A stretch of 64,000 nt of DNA, taken from assembly GCF_003351865.1 (NCBI RefSeq), contig NZ_CP022242.1, forward strand, positions 62,001-126,000, in the 5' to 3' direction. Both the position numbers and the translations under genes were made by a program. This document shows positions 28,170 through 37,651 of the stretch, one piece after another (the stretch's first letter is position 1; every line of letters starts with the position of its first letter). Source of the DNA: Methanofervidicoccus sp. A16. Lineage in GTDB: Archaea > AGJL01 > Methanococci > Methanococcales > Methanococcaceae. The notes under the pieces were generated by a model, which saw nothing but the letters and a program-made list of their open reading frames with translations, made no database searches and was not told the origin of the DNA.

Positions 28170-30877
28170 TAATTAAAAACGTAAATTATGAAGGAAAATA
28201 CCTTTGGATGTACCCTCCAAAAGGCTTCCTGAAAATCTTTTCCACACCATCAGATGCAGAGGCCTATATCAATGATGAATACAAAGGTAAAACTCCTCTA
28301 GTGTTAAAACTCGATCCAGGGAATTATAGTGTAAAAGTCACAAAAGATGGATATGAAGGCTATGAGACAGAAATAGTAGAGATAGAAACTGGAAAAATCG
28401 CTGAAATTAATGTATTTTTAAAGCCCTATGGTATCTTAAAAATCTCTTCCGATCCATCAGATGCAGAGGTTTATATCAATGGTGAATACAGAGGTAATAC
28501 ACCTTTAGAGTTAAAACTCGATCCAGGGAATTATAGTGTAAAAGTCACAAAAGATGGATATGAAAATTATGAAACAAAGATAGAGATAAAAACTGGAAAA
28601 ACTACAGAAGTTAACGCTGTTTTAAAGCCCTATGGTATCTTAAAAATCTACTCTACTCCATCAGGTGCTAAGGTATACATAGATGGATACTACAAGGGAA
28701 CTACTCCACTTACAGTGGAGGTATCACCAGGGACACATACTATCAAGATAAAGAAGGACGGCTACAAAGACTACTCTGATACTGTCTATGTCTCCTCAGG
28801 AGACTCAAAAACCATCAACGCCAAATTAACCTCCAAGAAGGCTACCCTCTACATCAGGTCCGATCCATCAGGTGCTAAGGTATACATAGATGGATACTAC
28901 AAGGGAACTACTCCACTTACAGTGGAGGTATCACCAGGGACACATACTATCAAGATAAAGAAGGACGGCTACAAAGACTACTCTGATACTGTCTATGTCT
29001 CCTCAGGAGACTCAAAAACCATCAACGCCAAATTAACCTCCAAGAAGGCTACCCTCTACATCAGGTCCGATCCATCAGGTGCTAAGGTATACATTAACGG
29101 TGAATACAAAGGTAAAACTCCTTTAGAGTTAAAACTCGATCCAGGATTTTACACTGTCAAGATATCCAAGGATGGATATGAAGATTATATAGCATATATA
29201 ATTTTAAGATCTGGAAAAACTACAAAGATCAATGCAGTCTTAAAACTCTATGGTACCTTAAAAATCTCTTCCAATCCATCAAGAGCATACGTATATATCA
29301 ATGGAAAATATGTAGGTATTACACCCTTAGAATTAAACCTTAGTCCAGGTAGTTATAATGTGGAGATAAAAACCATATTTGGAGAAAAAGTTTATGAAAA
29401 AACTGTAGTTGTAAAGGCTGGAGAAATTACAAAAATTTCAGCAGATTTAAACACGAATACAGGAATATCCTCATCAGATGAAAATAACTGGAATAGTTCG
29501 AATATTATAACAGCTCTTAACACTAAATCTGAAAAAACTGTTAAAAGTAATACTTCTATAACAGCACTGCTAGGGAATATAGGGATAGGAGCTCTCTTAA
29601 TCATAGGATTACTACTCCTCATTATTCTTACAAGAAGCAGAAAACCCTCAGAGACATCAAAACAACCTACAGAAACCTCACCAGATACACCAGAGAAACT
29701 AGACGAAAAACTCCAAGCCTTCCCAAAGGAATTACTCCCCAAATACAAACCCTTAGAATTCTTAGGTGAAGGTGGTTTCGCCAAAGTCTTCAAAGTCAAG
29801 AGAAGAAGTGACGGAAAAATCATAGCCTTAAAGATCCCAAATCTCGACGAGAAAGCCAGAAAGTTCTTCCTCAAGGAGATCAGAGCCTGGAGACTCCTCA
29901 ACCACCCTAACATAGTCAAACTTTATAACGCCTATGAAGAGCCCATACCCCATATCGAGATGGAGTATATCGAAGGAATAACCCTCAACGGCAAAGTTAT
30001 TCGAGACTTAGGTAAATATCCGAAACCAGTAGATGAGAAGAAAACTTTAGATCTCATCAGAGGTATTGCAAAAGGATTAAAACATGCCCACTCTAAACAG
30101 ATATATCACCGTGACTTAAAACCTCAGAATATCCTCATAACTCCCGATCTAACACCTAAGATAACAGACTGGGGATTGGCAAAGATCGGTGCCATCTCAA
30201 CCTCTGCTACAACTACAAAGGGATTAACCCTACTCTACGCCGCCCCAGAACAGTTAGACGAGGAAACCTACGGACATACAGATCATAGAACAGATATATA
30301 TCAACTTGGTTTGATATTCTACGAACTACTAACTGGAAAACTGCCCTACGAGGGAATTACTCCAACAGTTGTCGTGGCTAAGGTGATAAACCCTGCAGTG
30401 AAACCAAAACCACCAAGTTACTTCAATAAAGAGTTGGCGAAGTATGATGGTATCTTCGAGAAACTCTTAGCAAAGAGAAAGGAAGATAGATATCAATCCG
30501 TAGATGAGTTTCTAAAAGCACTGGATTCTATAGAAGAACTAACTAGGGAGAAAGAGAAATTTAAAGATACTCTAACTAAAACCACTCAAAGATTAAAAAT
30601 CTCAACAGATAAGAAAGAAATAGAGAAATTAACGAGGGATCTAATTGAAACTACAGTAAAACTAGCCCTGAACTGCGCCAGGGTAAATGATAAAGTGGGT
30701 CTCTTAGATACCTTGGAGTTGTTAAGGGACTATGTGAAATCTGAGGAGAACAGGAAAGATCTTGAAAAAGTAATATCTCACATTGAGTATCTTATAAAAG
30801 AAGGGATACCTATTGGAGAAGATACTATCGAGAGACTTAAGGTATTGTTAAATAGAATCAAGAGAGAATGGAGTTAA
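28166..30877 (+). CDS. PEGA-domain transmembrane Ser/Thr protein kinase
   Basis: A 903-residue protein. Six PEGA repeats (residues about 18-430; STPSDAEAYIN, KGKTPL, SPGTHTIKI type) are followed by one membrane helix (about 467-490), a Pro/Thr-rich linker and a eukaryote-like kinase domain (about 530-795). The Gly-loop GEGGFAKV, ALK lysine, HRDLKPQN catalytic loop, DWG in place of DFG, and APE motif are all present. A helical C-terminal extension follows. It lacks its own signal peptide, although the PEGA repeats should be extracellular; the preceding overlapping frame has one. The start is GTG in a 4-base overlap, with no ribosome-binding site. A PP2C phosphatase gene follows. Confidence 0.85.
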   Translation: MIIKNVNYEGKYLWMYPPKGFLKIFSTPSDAEAYINDEYKGKTPLVLKLDPGNYSVKVTKDGYEGYETEIVEIETGKIAEINVFLKPYGILKISSDPSDAEVYINGEYRGNTPLELKLDPGNYSVKVTKDGYENYETKIEIKTGKTTEVNAVLKPYGILKIYSTPSGAKVYIDGYYKGTTPLTVEVSPGTHTIKIKKDGYKDYSDTVYVSSGDSKTINAKLTSKKATLYIRSDPSGAKVYIDGYYKGTTPLTVEVSPGTHTIKIKKDGYKDYSDTVYVSSGDSKTINAKLTSKKATLYIRSDPSGAKVYINGEYKGKTPLELKLDPGFYTVKISKDGYEDYIAYIILRSGKTTKINAVLKLYGTLKISSNPSRAYVYINGKYVGITPLELNLSPGSYNVEIKTIFGEKVYEKTVVVKAGEITKISADLNTNTGISSSDENNWNSSNIITALNTKSEKTVKSNTSITALLGNIGIGALLIIGLLLLIILTRSRKPSETSKQPTETSPDTPEKLDEKLQAFPKELLPKYKPLEFLGEGGFAKVFKVKRRSDGKIIALKIPNLDEKARKFFLKEIRAWRLLNHPNIVKLYNAYEEPIPHIEMEYIEGITLNGKVIRDLGKYPKPVDEKKTLDLIRGIAKGLKHAHSKQIYHRDLKPQNILITPDLTPKITDWGLAKIGAISTSATTTKGLTLLYAAPEQLDEETYGHTDHRTDIYQLGLIFYELLTGKLPYEGITPTVVVAKVINPAVKPKPPSYFNKELAKYDGIFEKLLAKRKEDRYQSVDEFLKALDSIEELTREKEKFKDTLTKTTQRLKISTDKKEIEKLTRDLIETTVKLALNCARVNDKVGLLDTLELLRDYVKSEENRKDLEKVISHIEYLIKEGIPIGEDTIERLKVLLNRIKREWS
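28657..29070 (+). repeat. Perfect 207-bp tandem duplication within the PEGA region
   Basis: Two 207-bp units (28657-28863 and 28864-29070) appear identical, and the start of a third is at 29071. Each encodes one 69-residue PEGA repeat. The lack of silent differences shows recent unequal crossing-over or conversion. Confidence 0.88.
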
Positions 30878-30887
30878 GGTGAAAAGA

Positions 30888-31769
30888 ATGTATATATTTT
30901 TGTTATTACTCCTCTTCATAGGATCAGTTGTAATTGGAATGGCTCTATGTCATATAATTGAGAAAAAGAGAAAAGAAATAGAAAAAGTTGAAAGGGAGAA
31001 AACTAGGGACATTGAAACACCAAATCGCGACTACATTATCTTCGAGGAGGATAAAGTTTATGGCATATCTCATAAGGGCAACAGGACACATAACGAGGAC
31101 TACATCCTAGTTAAGAAGATCAAGGATATCTATCTCTTAGCAGTTGCAGATGGTATTGGAGGACATAACGCAGGAGAGGTTGCATCTAAAATGGCAGTGG
31201 AAACTCTAGAGAACTTTATAACAGAGAGATACAGAGAGGATCTATCCATTGAAGAGATTAAAGAAATATTGGAAGAAGCCTACAATTTAGCCCATCGTAA
31301 GATAAGGGAAAATGCTATCGGAGATAAGGAAGGAATGGGAACAACACTGACAACTGCAATAGTAAAGGGAGACAGATGTATTGTAGCGAACTGTGGTGAT
31401 AGTAGGGCGTATTTAATTAGAGATGGAAGTATAATTCACAGAACTAAGGATCACTCCTTTGTCCAGGCTTTAATAGATAGTGGCCAGATTACAGAGGAGA
31501 AAGCCATGGAACATCCAATGAAAAATATCATCACCTCGGCATTAGGGTTAGATGAGCTTAAGATAGATATCTACCTCTGGGATCTAAAAAAAGGAGATAC
31601 ACTTCTTCTAAGTTCCGATGGGCTTCATGATTACGTGGAGAAAAAGGAAATTTTAAAGGTTGTAAGTAGTTATAAGGATCCAAAAGAGATCGTTAAAAGA
31701 CTGTTAGATATTGCATTGGAGAAGACAAAGGACAATGTAAGTATCGTAGTGTACAAAAAGACTTCTTAA
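30888..31769 (+). CDS. Membrane-anchored PP2C-type protein phosphatase
   Basis: A 293-residue PPM/PP2C phosphatase with an N-terminal membrane anchor (residues 2-22, YIFLLLLLFIGSVVIGMAL) and a basic helical linker. The metal-binding motifs are all present: GNRTHNEDY, VADGIGGHNAGE, GTTLTTA, CGDSRAY, LLSSDGLHDYV and KDNVSIVV. It should dephosphorylate Ser/Thr on the cytoplasmic face. The ATG at 30888 follows GGTGAAAAGA, so the gene starts 11 bases after the kinase stop codon and is cotranscribed with it, like bacterial PknB/PrpC-type pairs. Its substrate is likely the kinase or the kinase targets. Confidence 0.92.
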   Translation: MYIFLLLLLFIGSVVIGMALCHIIEKKRKEIEKVEREKTRDIETPNRDYIIFEEDKVYGISHKGNRTHNEDYILVKKIKDIYLLAVADGIGGHNAGEVASKMAVETLENFITERYREDLSIEEIKEILEEAYNLAHRKIRENAIGDKEGMGTTLTTAIVKGDRCIVANCGDSRAYLIRDGSIIHRTKDHSFVQALIDSGQITEEKAMEHPMKNIITSALGLDELKIDIYLWDLKKGDTLLLSSDGLHDYVEKKEILKVVSSYKDPKEIVKRLLDIALEKTKDNVSIVVYKKTS

Positions 31770-32037
31770 GGCATGTATGTTATATTGCTCTTTTAATTAA
31801 AATCCTATTTGAGAAAAATATTATTTTAAAAATAAAAATAATTTTTTAAATTTTTATTATTATATTATAATTATCTTTTTATTTAAATTTCAATGGTTAT
31901 TTTTTAGTACAAATAGTTAATAGTAATGATGTTGTCCTATTTAACAACATATAAAAATATTAAGAAGTTTATACGTTAAATTTAAATTATAAATTTATAA
32001 AAAACTTTATCCCTTAGAGTTCTTAGGAGGTGCTAAG

Positions 32038-33087
32038 GTGAAAGAAGTTGTAGCAAAGGTTAGAGAGAAAACAGATATTCCAGTCTACGAGAGAACTGTA
32101 GAGAATATCATAGGTGCAGTTCAGAGCAGTAGTGATATATGGAGAATCGTAGATCTAAGTGAAGAGCCTCTGCCTTTAGTTGTTACAGTTCTAGAAGTAC
32201 TCAATAACCTTGGATACATAGAGTTCAGAGACGGAGTATTTTTAACAGAGGATGGGAAGAGATTTGTTGATAAGTACGGCATAGGTAGAAGAGAAGATTA
32301 TACATGCCCCCATTGTAAAGGAAAAACTGTGGATATGGAGGCTTTTAAAGATCTCCTTGAGAGGTTTAAGGAGATCGTTAAAAATAGACCAGAGCCAAAA
32401 CACGAGTTTGATCAGGCCTATGTAACTCCCGAGACTACTGTGGCAAGGATTATCTTCATGCATACAAGAGGTGATTTAGAAAACAGGGAGGTCTTTGTTC
32501 TTGGAGACGATGATTTAACAAGTATAGCCCTTATGCTCTCAGGACTACCAAAGAGAATAGCGGTTTTAGACATCGACGATAGATTAACCAAATTTATAGA
32601 GAAAACTGCAGAGGAAATTGGCTATAACAATATAGAGATATTTACCTTCGATCTGAGGAAACCTTTACCAGACTATGCACTTAGAAAGTTTGATACCTTT
32701 ATAACAGATCCTCCAGAGACTGTAGATGCAATTAGGGCCTTCGTCGGTAGAGGTATTGCCACCTTAAAAGGTCCAGGTTGTGCAGGCTACTTTGGTATAA
32801 CAAGAAGGGAGAGTTCTTTAAACAAGTGGAGAGATATTCAAAAACTGCTTTTGAACGAGTTTGAAGTTGTAATAACGGACATAGTTAGGAACTTTAACGA
32901 GTATGTAAACTGGGGATACGAGGAAGAAACAAGGGCCTGGAGGTTGATCCCTGTAAAGGTTAGGCCAACTTATAACTGGTACAAGAGTTATATGTTTAGA
33001 ATACAGACCCTCGAAGGTTCAAAGGGCTATGAGGAAGAGATAAGAGAAGAAGATATCTACAATGACGAAGAGGCCTCAACCACTTAG
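32038..33087 (+). CDS. bpsA: Branched-chain polyamine synthase (DUF43)
   Basis: A 349-residue DUF43 protein corresponding to BpsA, which adds aminopropyl groups from decarboxylated S-adenosylmethionine to spermidine to give N4-branched polyamines. These stabilise nucleic acids at high temperature. A winged-helix-like N-terminal domain is followed by CPHC and a Rossmann aminopropyltransferase core with the family motifs GDDDLTSIA (D residues for amine binding) and ITDPPET. The length matches the Thermococcus enzyme. It starts with GTG after AGGAGGTG. A divergent paralogue is at 51540-52748. Confidence 0.88.
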   Translation: MKEVVAKVREKTDIPVYERTVENIIGAVQSSSDIWRIVDLSEEPLPLVVTVLEVLNNLGYIEFRDGVFLTEDGKRFVDKYGIGRREDYTCPHCKGKTVDMEAFKDLLERFKEIVKNRPEPKHEFDQAYVTPETTVARIIFMHTRGDLENREVFVLGDDDLTSIALMLSGLPKRIAVLDIDDRLTKFIEKTAEEIGYNNIEIFTFDLRKPLPDYALRKFDTFITDPPETVDAIRAFVGRGIATLKGPGCAGYFGITRRESSLNKWRDIQKLLLNEFEVVITDIVRNFNEYVNWGYEEETRAWRLIPVKVRPTYNWYKSYMFRIQTLEGSKGYEEEIREEDIYNDEEASTT

Positions 33088-33146
33088 TTCTTTTTTTTTA
33101 TTTATCTTAATATTTTTACAAATACTTAAAAATAAGGTAAAATAAA

Positions 33147-33312
33147 CCCTGACTCCCATCAAGATTTTAATTAGAATAAAAAATAATAAAAATCTTAAGA
33201 GGAATAATAATAAAATGTAATAAAATTCCTGAAGGGATGGGATAAAAGAGTAAAATAATATTGGATACTGGATAAACAAGTAAGTAATTACCACTTTTGA
33301 TGGGAAGTAGGG
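33147..33312. repeat. MITE-like inverted-repeat element (third subtype)
   Basis: A 166-bp element with ends CCCTGACTCCCATC and GATGGGAAGTAGGG. Its interior (CTTAAGAGG, AATAAAATTCC, GGATACTGG) resembles the element at 55729-55974 and differs from the other two subtypes. No target duplication is visible; the neighbouring truncated element starts directly at its right end. Confidence 0.72.
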
Positions 33313-33457
33313 CATTAACAATAGCAACCTGTTAAGAAGGATCTACTCCACTTCTATAGTACCTTAGAACATTCCAGGAGATAATCTTTTATTCTGATAT
33401 TAATACCTTTTTATAATTATTGTCATTCTTATCAGAATTTTTTGATGGGAATTGGAG
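33313..33457. repeat. Truncated MITE-like element (second subtype, right half only)
   Basis: About 145 bp matching the reverse complement of the left half of 21554-21800, including the AAGAAGGATCTACTCCACTTC core and the terminal GATGGGAATTGGAG. The opposite end is missing, probably removed when the adjacent element arrived. The rest of the gap to 33925 is A+T-rich without a gene and must hold the promoter of the next gene. Confidence 0.7.
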
Positions 33458-33925
33458 TTAAAATAATTAAAATTTAATATAAAAAATAAAGAAAGTAAAA
33501 ATTTTCCAACTAGGTATAAAAGAGGGATAACAACTAGATTTCTACTCTTTTTATACTATCCACCTCTTTTAAATACTTAGAAATTCTGCAAATTTAAAAA
33601 GAAATTACCCCTTAAGGCTATTTCTAAATATGAGAGAAACGTATAATCTTCGGTTTTATAGTGAATTCTATATTTTTATTTTTATAGTTCTAAAAAACCA
33701 TTAATTAAACATAATAACATTATTAAAATTAAAATTGATAAAATAAATATTTAAAAAATAGACTGGGAAGAGTATGGACTCTATAATTATCCTATCTTAT
33801 ACTCAAAAAACATCTCAAAGGAGTAATTTTAATTTAACAAATTTCTAATATTTTATTTAAATTTTTAAAGTAGAAGTTCCCCCTGTTATAATAAATATCA
33901 ATATAAAATTTTTCAGGTGATTTCA

Positions 33926-35212
33926 ATGGTTCCAGAGAGGGCTGTAATCCTCGCTGCAGGTCTTGGGACGAGGTTAGGTAATATAACCGAGGAGACTCCC
34001 AAGGGTCTTCTAAAAGTTGCCGGTAGAGAGATACTTTATAGAAGTATGAAGATCCTAGAGGAGTTAGGAGTTGAAGAGTTTGTAATTATTACAAATAAAA
34101 AATACGAAAATAAATATAGGGATTTTATTGAGAAGAATAACTTCAAGGCTAAAATAGTAATAAATGAACACCCTGAAAGAGGTAACGGTTACTCCCTCTA
34201 TCTAGCGAAAAATGTAGTTAATGATAAATTCCTCCTTCTAATGAGCGATCATATCTATGGAAGAACATTCCTCCAGGAGGCTGTAAAGGGAGAGGGTCTT
34301 ATAGTGGATAGAAATCCAAGGTATGTAGATATAGAGGAATCTACAAAGGTTAAAGTTAAGGACGGCCATATTGAGGATATTGGAAAACATCTTAAAGATT
34401 TTGATGGAGTGGATACTGGATTTTTTGCACTTACACCAGAGATATTCCATACCGCTGAAGAGATCCTCTCGGAGAAGGATACTGTGGAATTAAGTGAAGT
34501 TGTAAAGAGGGCAAAACTTAGGGTAACCTTTGTAGATGGACTTTTCTGGACAGATGTTGATGTACCAGAAGATATTAAAAAAGCGAGGAATCTTATAGTA
34601 AAAACCTCTGTAAAGGGGGTTGGAGATGGCTTTATTTCAAGGTATTTAAATAGAAAGATCTCCACAAGGGTAAGTTCCCTCCTCGTTGACTATATCACTC
34701 CAAATCAGATAACTGTAATAACCTTCCTCCTTGGAATCTTCTCGGCATTGCTAAATTTTATCAATATCCCTTTAGCAGGGATTATGTATCAAATAAGTTC
34801 TATACTTGACGGTGTTGATGGAGAGATCGCACGTGCCAGTATGAAGACAAGTAGATTTGGTGGTTATGTAGACTCGATCCTCGATAGATACGTGGATTTT
34901 ACATTTTTACTTACTTTGGCTTACGTCGCAATTAAAGAACCTCTCTGGTGGGCTATAGTAGGGATCGCCATCTTCGGCTCTGTAATGGTAAGTTATTCGA
35001 CAGAGTGTTACAGAGCAGTGTATGGAAGGAGCATATACGAAGAGATTCCCACAATGAGGTATCTCATTGGGAAAAGAGATGAGAGAATATTTTTAACTAT
35101 GTTGTTCTGTTTAATAGGACAGATAAAAGTTCTTTTTATTCTACTGGCAGTTTTAACAAATCTTAGGGTGGCATTGACAGTGTGGTTGGTGTGGAAAAAG
35201 AATAGAGGTTAA
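33926..35212 (+). CDS. Bifunctional inositol-1-phosphate cytidylyltransferase / DIP-phosphate synthase
   Basis: A 428-residue fusion for synthesis of di-myo-inositol phosphate, a hyperthermophile compatible solute. Residues 1-225 are a nucleotidyltransferase ([30 protein letters not shown]) that makes CDP-inositol. Residues about 240-428 are a membrane CDP-alcohol phosphotransferase with the full D-G-x2-A-R-x8-G-x3-D-x3-D motif ([24 protein letters not shown]) and several membrane helices. The ATG at 33926 follows GGTGATTTCA; a GTG at 33917 lies in that site. The inositol-phosphate synthase gene lies just beyond an inserted IS copy. Confidence 0.9.
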   Translation: MVPERAVILAAGLGTRLGNITEETPKGLLKVAGREILYRSMKILEELGVEEFVIITNKKYENKYRDFIEKNNFKAKIVINEHPERGNGYSLYLAKNVVNDKFLLLMSDHIYGRTFLQEAVKGEGLIVDRNPRYVDIEESTKVKVKDGHIEDIGKHLKDFDGVDTGFFALTPEIFHTAEEILSEKDTVELSEVVKRAKLRVTFVDGLFWTDVDVPEDIKKARNLIVKTSVKGVGDGFISRYLNRKISTRVSSLLVDYITPNQITVITFLLGIFSALLNFINIPLAGIMYQISSILDGVDGEIARASMKTSRFGGYVDSILDRYVDFTFLLTLAYVAIKEPLWWAIVGIAIFGSVMVSYSTECYRAVYGRSIYEEIPTMRYLIGKRDERIFLTMLFCLIGQIKVLFILLAVLTNLRVALTVWLVWKKNRG

Positions 35213-35392
35213 CAGTGTTCGGAATATATTTTTTCTTTTTTTATTTTTTCTATATTAATGAAAATTATCTTAATATCTATGAGGTATTTTTTAAGTTACT
35301 CAAAAAGAGTGAAATATATATCATTGACTGATTTTTCTCTAAAACGACTTACTGTTTTTTATCCATTTTTATTATTTTCTAATTATTAATAT

Positions 35393-36098
35393 GGACCTGT
35401 CCACTTAACATAAACACCACCTCAGTTTATTATAATACAGAACAAATAACCTACAAAAGAAGTTCCAGTTTCTAACAGGATTTTTAGCATTAATAGAGCA
35501 GAAAAAGATCTTTACCCTCTGCTTCAGAGAAGAAAACACCGATTCTATCAAACTCCCCCGCCCAAAGGTCTGATGTTCAAAGTTTAAATTAAGACTTTTT
35601 AGAGCACTAATTAGCCATGGGGCTTTATCTATAAGGAATTTAGGCTCACCCCTACAGTACTTCAGTACTTTCTTTACAAAGGACCTCGTAATTAGATGAT
35701 TCCTTATTGTATAGACTCTCATTAAAATTAATTCATTCCTCTCAACATCTACAGCTGAATAAACGTAATAGTGCTTCCCGCCACCTTTAACAACAGTTTC
35801 ATCCACCGCTATTAGATCTCTTTCTCTTTCCTCTGTTGTAATGGATAATTCTTCTTTAAACTTATTTATCCAGTTCCAAACTGATGTTTTTGAGACTGGA
35901 TAAATCTCTGAAAGAATTCTGGCAGTTCTTCTTACTGAAGATGTCTGAATGTAGGTTGCAATGGCGAGTGTTTTAATTTCTATAGGTATTTTGTTCCTCT
36001 TAAAGATTTTTAATTCCTTTATAATATCTTTTACTCTTAGCATAATAGTATCTTATGTACATTGTTATATATGATGTTTGTTTTATGTGGACAGGACC
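35393..36098 (-). mobile_element. IS6-like insertion sequence, copy 2 (706 bp)
   Basis: Appears identical to the copies at 10768 and 39922, with the same GGACCTGTCCAC and GTGGACAGGACC ends. The flanks (ATTAATAT before, ATGTAAAG after) form no target duplication. It lies between the two DIP biosynthesis genes, on the opposite strand to both. Confidence 0.9.
35405..36043 (-). CDS. IS6-like DDE transposase, copy 2
   Basis: The 212-residue protein is identical to the transposases of the other two copies, with D81, D139 and E167 as probable catalytic residues. The frame is intact. Being antisense to the DIP genes, its transcript could interfere with read-through from the upstream gene. Confidence 0.88.
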   Translation of the reverse strand: MLRVKDIIKELKIFKRNKIPIEIKTLAIATYIQTSSVRRTARILSEIYPVSKTSVWNWINKFKEELSITTEERERDLIAVDETVVKGGGKHYYVYSAVDVERNELILMRVYTIRNHLITRSFVKKVLKYCRGEPKFLIDKAPWLISALKSLNLNFEHQTFGRGSLIESVFSSLKQRVKIFFCSINAKNPVRNWNFFCRLFVLYYNKLRWCLC

Positions 36099-36188
36099 AT
36101 GTAAAGAACCAAAAAATATATTAATTAGTTTTTAGATAATAATTATTAACAATAAAAAAATAAAAATTAGAGGGTAGAGGTGGGGGAG

Positions 36189-37340
36189 ATGGTAAGGGTG
36201 GTTATACTTGGACAGGGATATGTAGGGAGTATATTTGCAATAGGAGTTGAGAGGATAAAAAGTGGAGAGTTAGGATACTACGGTATTCCTTTAGCAAATG
36301 AACTACCTATAAAAGTAGAAAATATCAAAATAGTCGGTTCTTACGATGTTGATACAGATAAAATTGGAAAGAATCTCTACGAAGTTGTTAAAAGATACGA
36401 TGGAAATAAGATCCCAGAAAGTCTTAAAAACATAGTAATAAGGAAGGGAATACACCTAAGAAGTCTCAGAAACTTACCAATTGAGGGAGAAGGTTTAGAG
36501 GATAAAAGATCCCTTGCTGAGGCTATAGAGAAGATCGTCAACGAATGGAAGAAGATGAAAACTGATGTCATTATCAACGTCTGTACAACTGAGGCATTTA
36601 GACCATTTAACAACAAAGATGAGTTAATAAAGGCTATAGAAAATGATGATAGAGAGAGATTAACTGCAACACAGGCTTACACCTACGCCGCTTCACTCTA
36701 TGCCCAGGATGTAGGGGGAGCTGTATTTATAAATGCAATTCCCACCCTCATAGCAAACGATAAGGCGTTCTTTGAACTTGCCAAGGAGAGTAATCTAGTT
36801 ATCTTTGGAGACGATGGTGCAACTGGTGCAACACCTTTAACTGCAGATATATTGGCCCATCTTGCCCAGAGAAACAGATACGTTAGAAGTATAGTCCAGT
36901 TTAACATAGGTGGAAATACAGATTTCCTGGCATTAACACATAAGGAGAGAAATAAGAGTAAGGAATATACAAAGTCCAGTGTTGTAAAGGATATCTTAGG
37001 CTATGAAGTTCCTCACTACATAAGACCAACTGGATACCTTGAACCTCTGGGAGATAGAAAGTTCATATCCATGCATATCGAATATGTAAGTTTCAACGGG
37101 GCCTTAGATGAACTTGTTATAAATGGAAGAATAAACGACAGTCCTGCATTGGCTGGATTACTCGTTGATTTAGTGAGACTAGGAAAAATAGCTGTTGAGA
37201 GAAAAGAGTGGGGAACAGTATATGAGGTTAACGCCTTCTATATGAAGAACCCGGGACCAGCAGAAAAGGGTAACATACCAAGAATTATTGCCTATGAAAA
37301 GATGCGCCAGTGGGCAGGACTTAAAACTAAGTGGTTATAA
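36189..37340 (+). CDS. myo-Inositol-1-phosphate synthase
   Basis: A 383-residue enzyme that cyclises glucose 6-phosphate to inositol 1-phosphate with NAD, supplying both archaeal inositol lipids and DIP. The NAD motif VVILGQGYVGSIFAIG is at the N-terminus. INVCTTEAFRPF, GDDGATGATPLTADIL and FNIGGNTDFLAL are typical of the family, and the C-terminal part supplies the active site. The ATG at 36189 is preferred because GAGGTGG precedes it; a GTG at 36180 is the alternative. It would naturally be cotranscribed with the IPCT/DIPP synthase gene but is now separated from it by IS copy 2. Confidence 0.93.
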   Translation: MVRVVILGQGYVGSIFAIGVERIKSGELGYYGIPLANELPIKVENIKIVGSYDVDTDKIGKNLYEVVKRYDGNKIPESLKNIVIRKGIHLRSLRNLPIEGEGLEDKRSLAEAIEKIVNEWKKMKTDVIINVCTTEAFRPFNNKDELIKAIENDDRERLTATQAYTYAASLYAQDVGGAVFINAIPTLIANDKAFFELAKESNLVIFGDDGATGATPLTADILAHLAQRNRYVRSIVQFNIGGNTDFLALTHKERNKSKEYTKSSVVKDILGYEVPHYIRPTGYLEPLGDRKFISMHIEYVSFNGALDELVINGRINDSPALAGLLVDLVRLGKIAVERKEWGTVYEVNAFYMKNPGPAEKGNIPRIIAYEKMRQWAGLKTKWL

Positions 37341-37423
37341 AAATAGTCTAAATATTTTTTGAAAATTAATTATTAAATAATTGTTAAAAAAATAATAATT
37401 AAAATAATAATAAATTCTATACT

Positions 37424-37627
37424 TTATTCCACAATTATCGATTTTGCCACATCTTTTCCTATGGCTATCTTACAATTACCTATTTTTACAATCATTGGAT
37501 CTTTCTCGTTTGATATAACTGTTATACTTGTGCCAGGTACGATCCTTAAATCATAGAGTTTTTTATATTCACCAATTATCTCTTTAATTATATATGTACC
37601 TGGTTTTTTATCTGCAAGGCTACCCAT
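37424..37627 (-). CDS. feoA: FeoA-like protein
   Basis: A 67-residue SH3-like FeoA-domain protein that assists ferrous iron uptake by FeoB. The YKKLYDLRIVPGTSITVI segment and the NCKIAIGKDVAKSI end match the FeoA pattern (L..L.i.pG..i.v...gp..v...g...alg...a..i.v). GGTGATAGG precedes the ATG. It follows feoB by 24 bases in the same operon, the reverse of the usual feoA-feoB order. Confidence 0.9.
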   Translation of the reverse strand: MGSLADKKPGTYIIKEIIGEYKKLYDLRIVPGTSITVISNEKDPMIVKIGNCKIAIGKDVAKSIIVE

Positions 37628-37651
37628 CCTATCACCTGAAAAAAATATTTT

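Noticed and set aside
28157-28172. Classical -1 slippery heptamer at the propeller/PEGA junction
   Set aside because: No X-XXY-YYZ heptamer is present at the overlap, so programmed -1 frameshifting by the standard signal is not supported; mutation, coupling or another mechanism remains.
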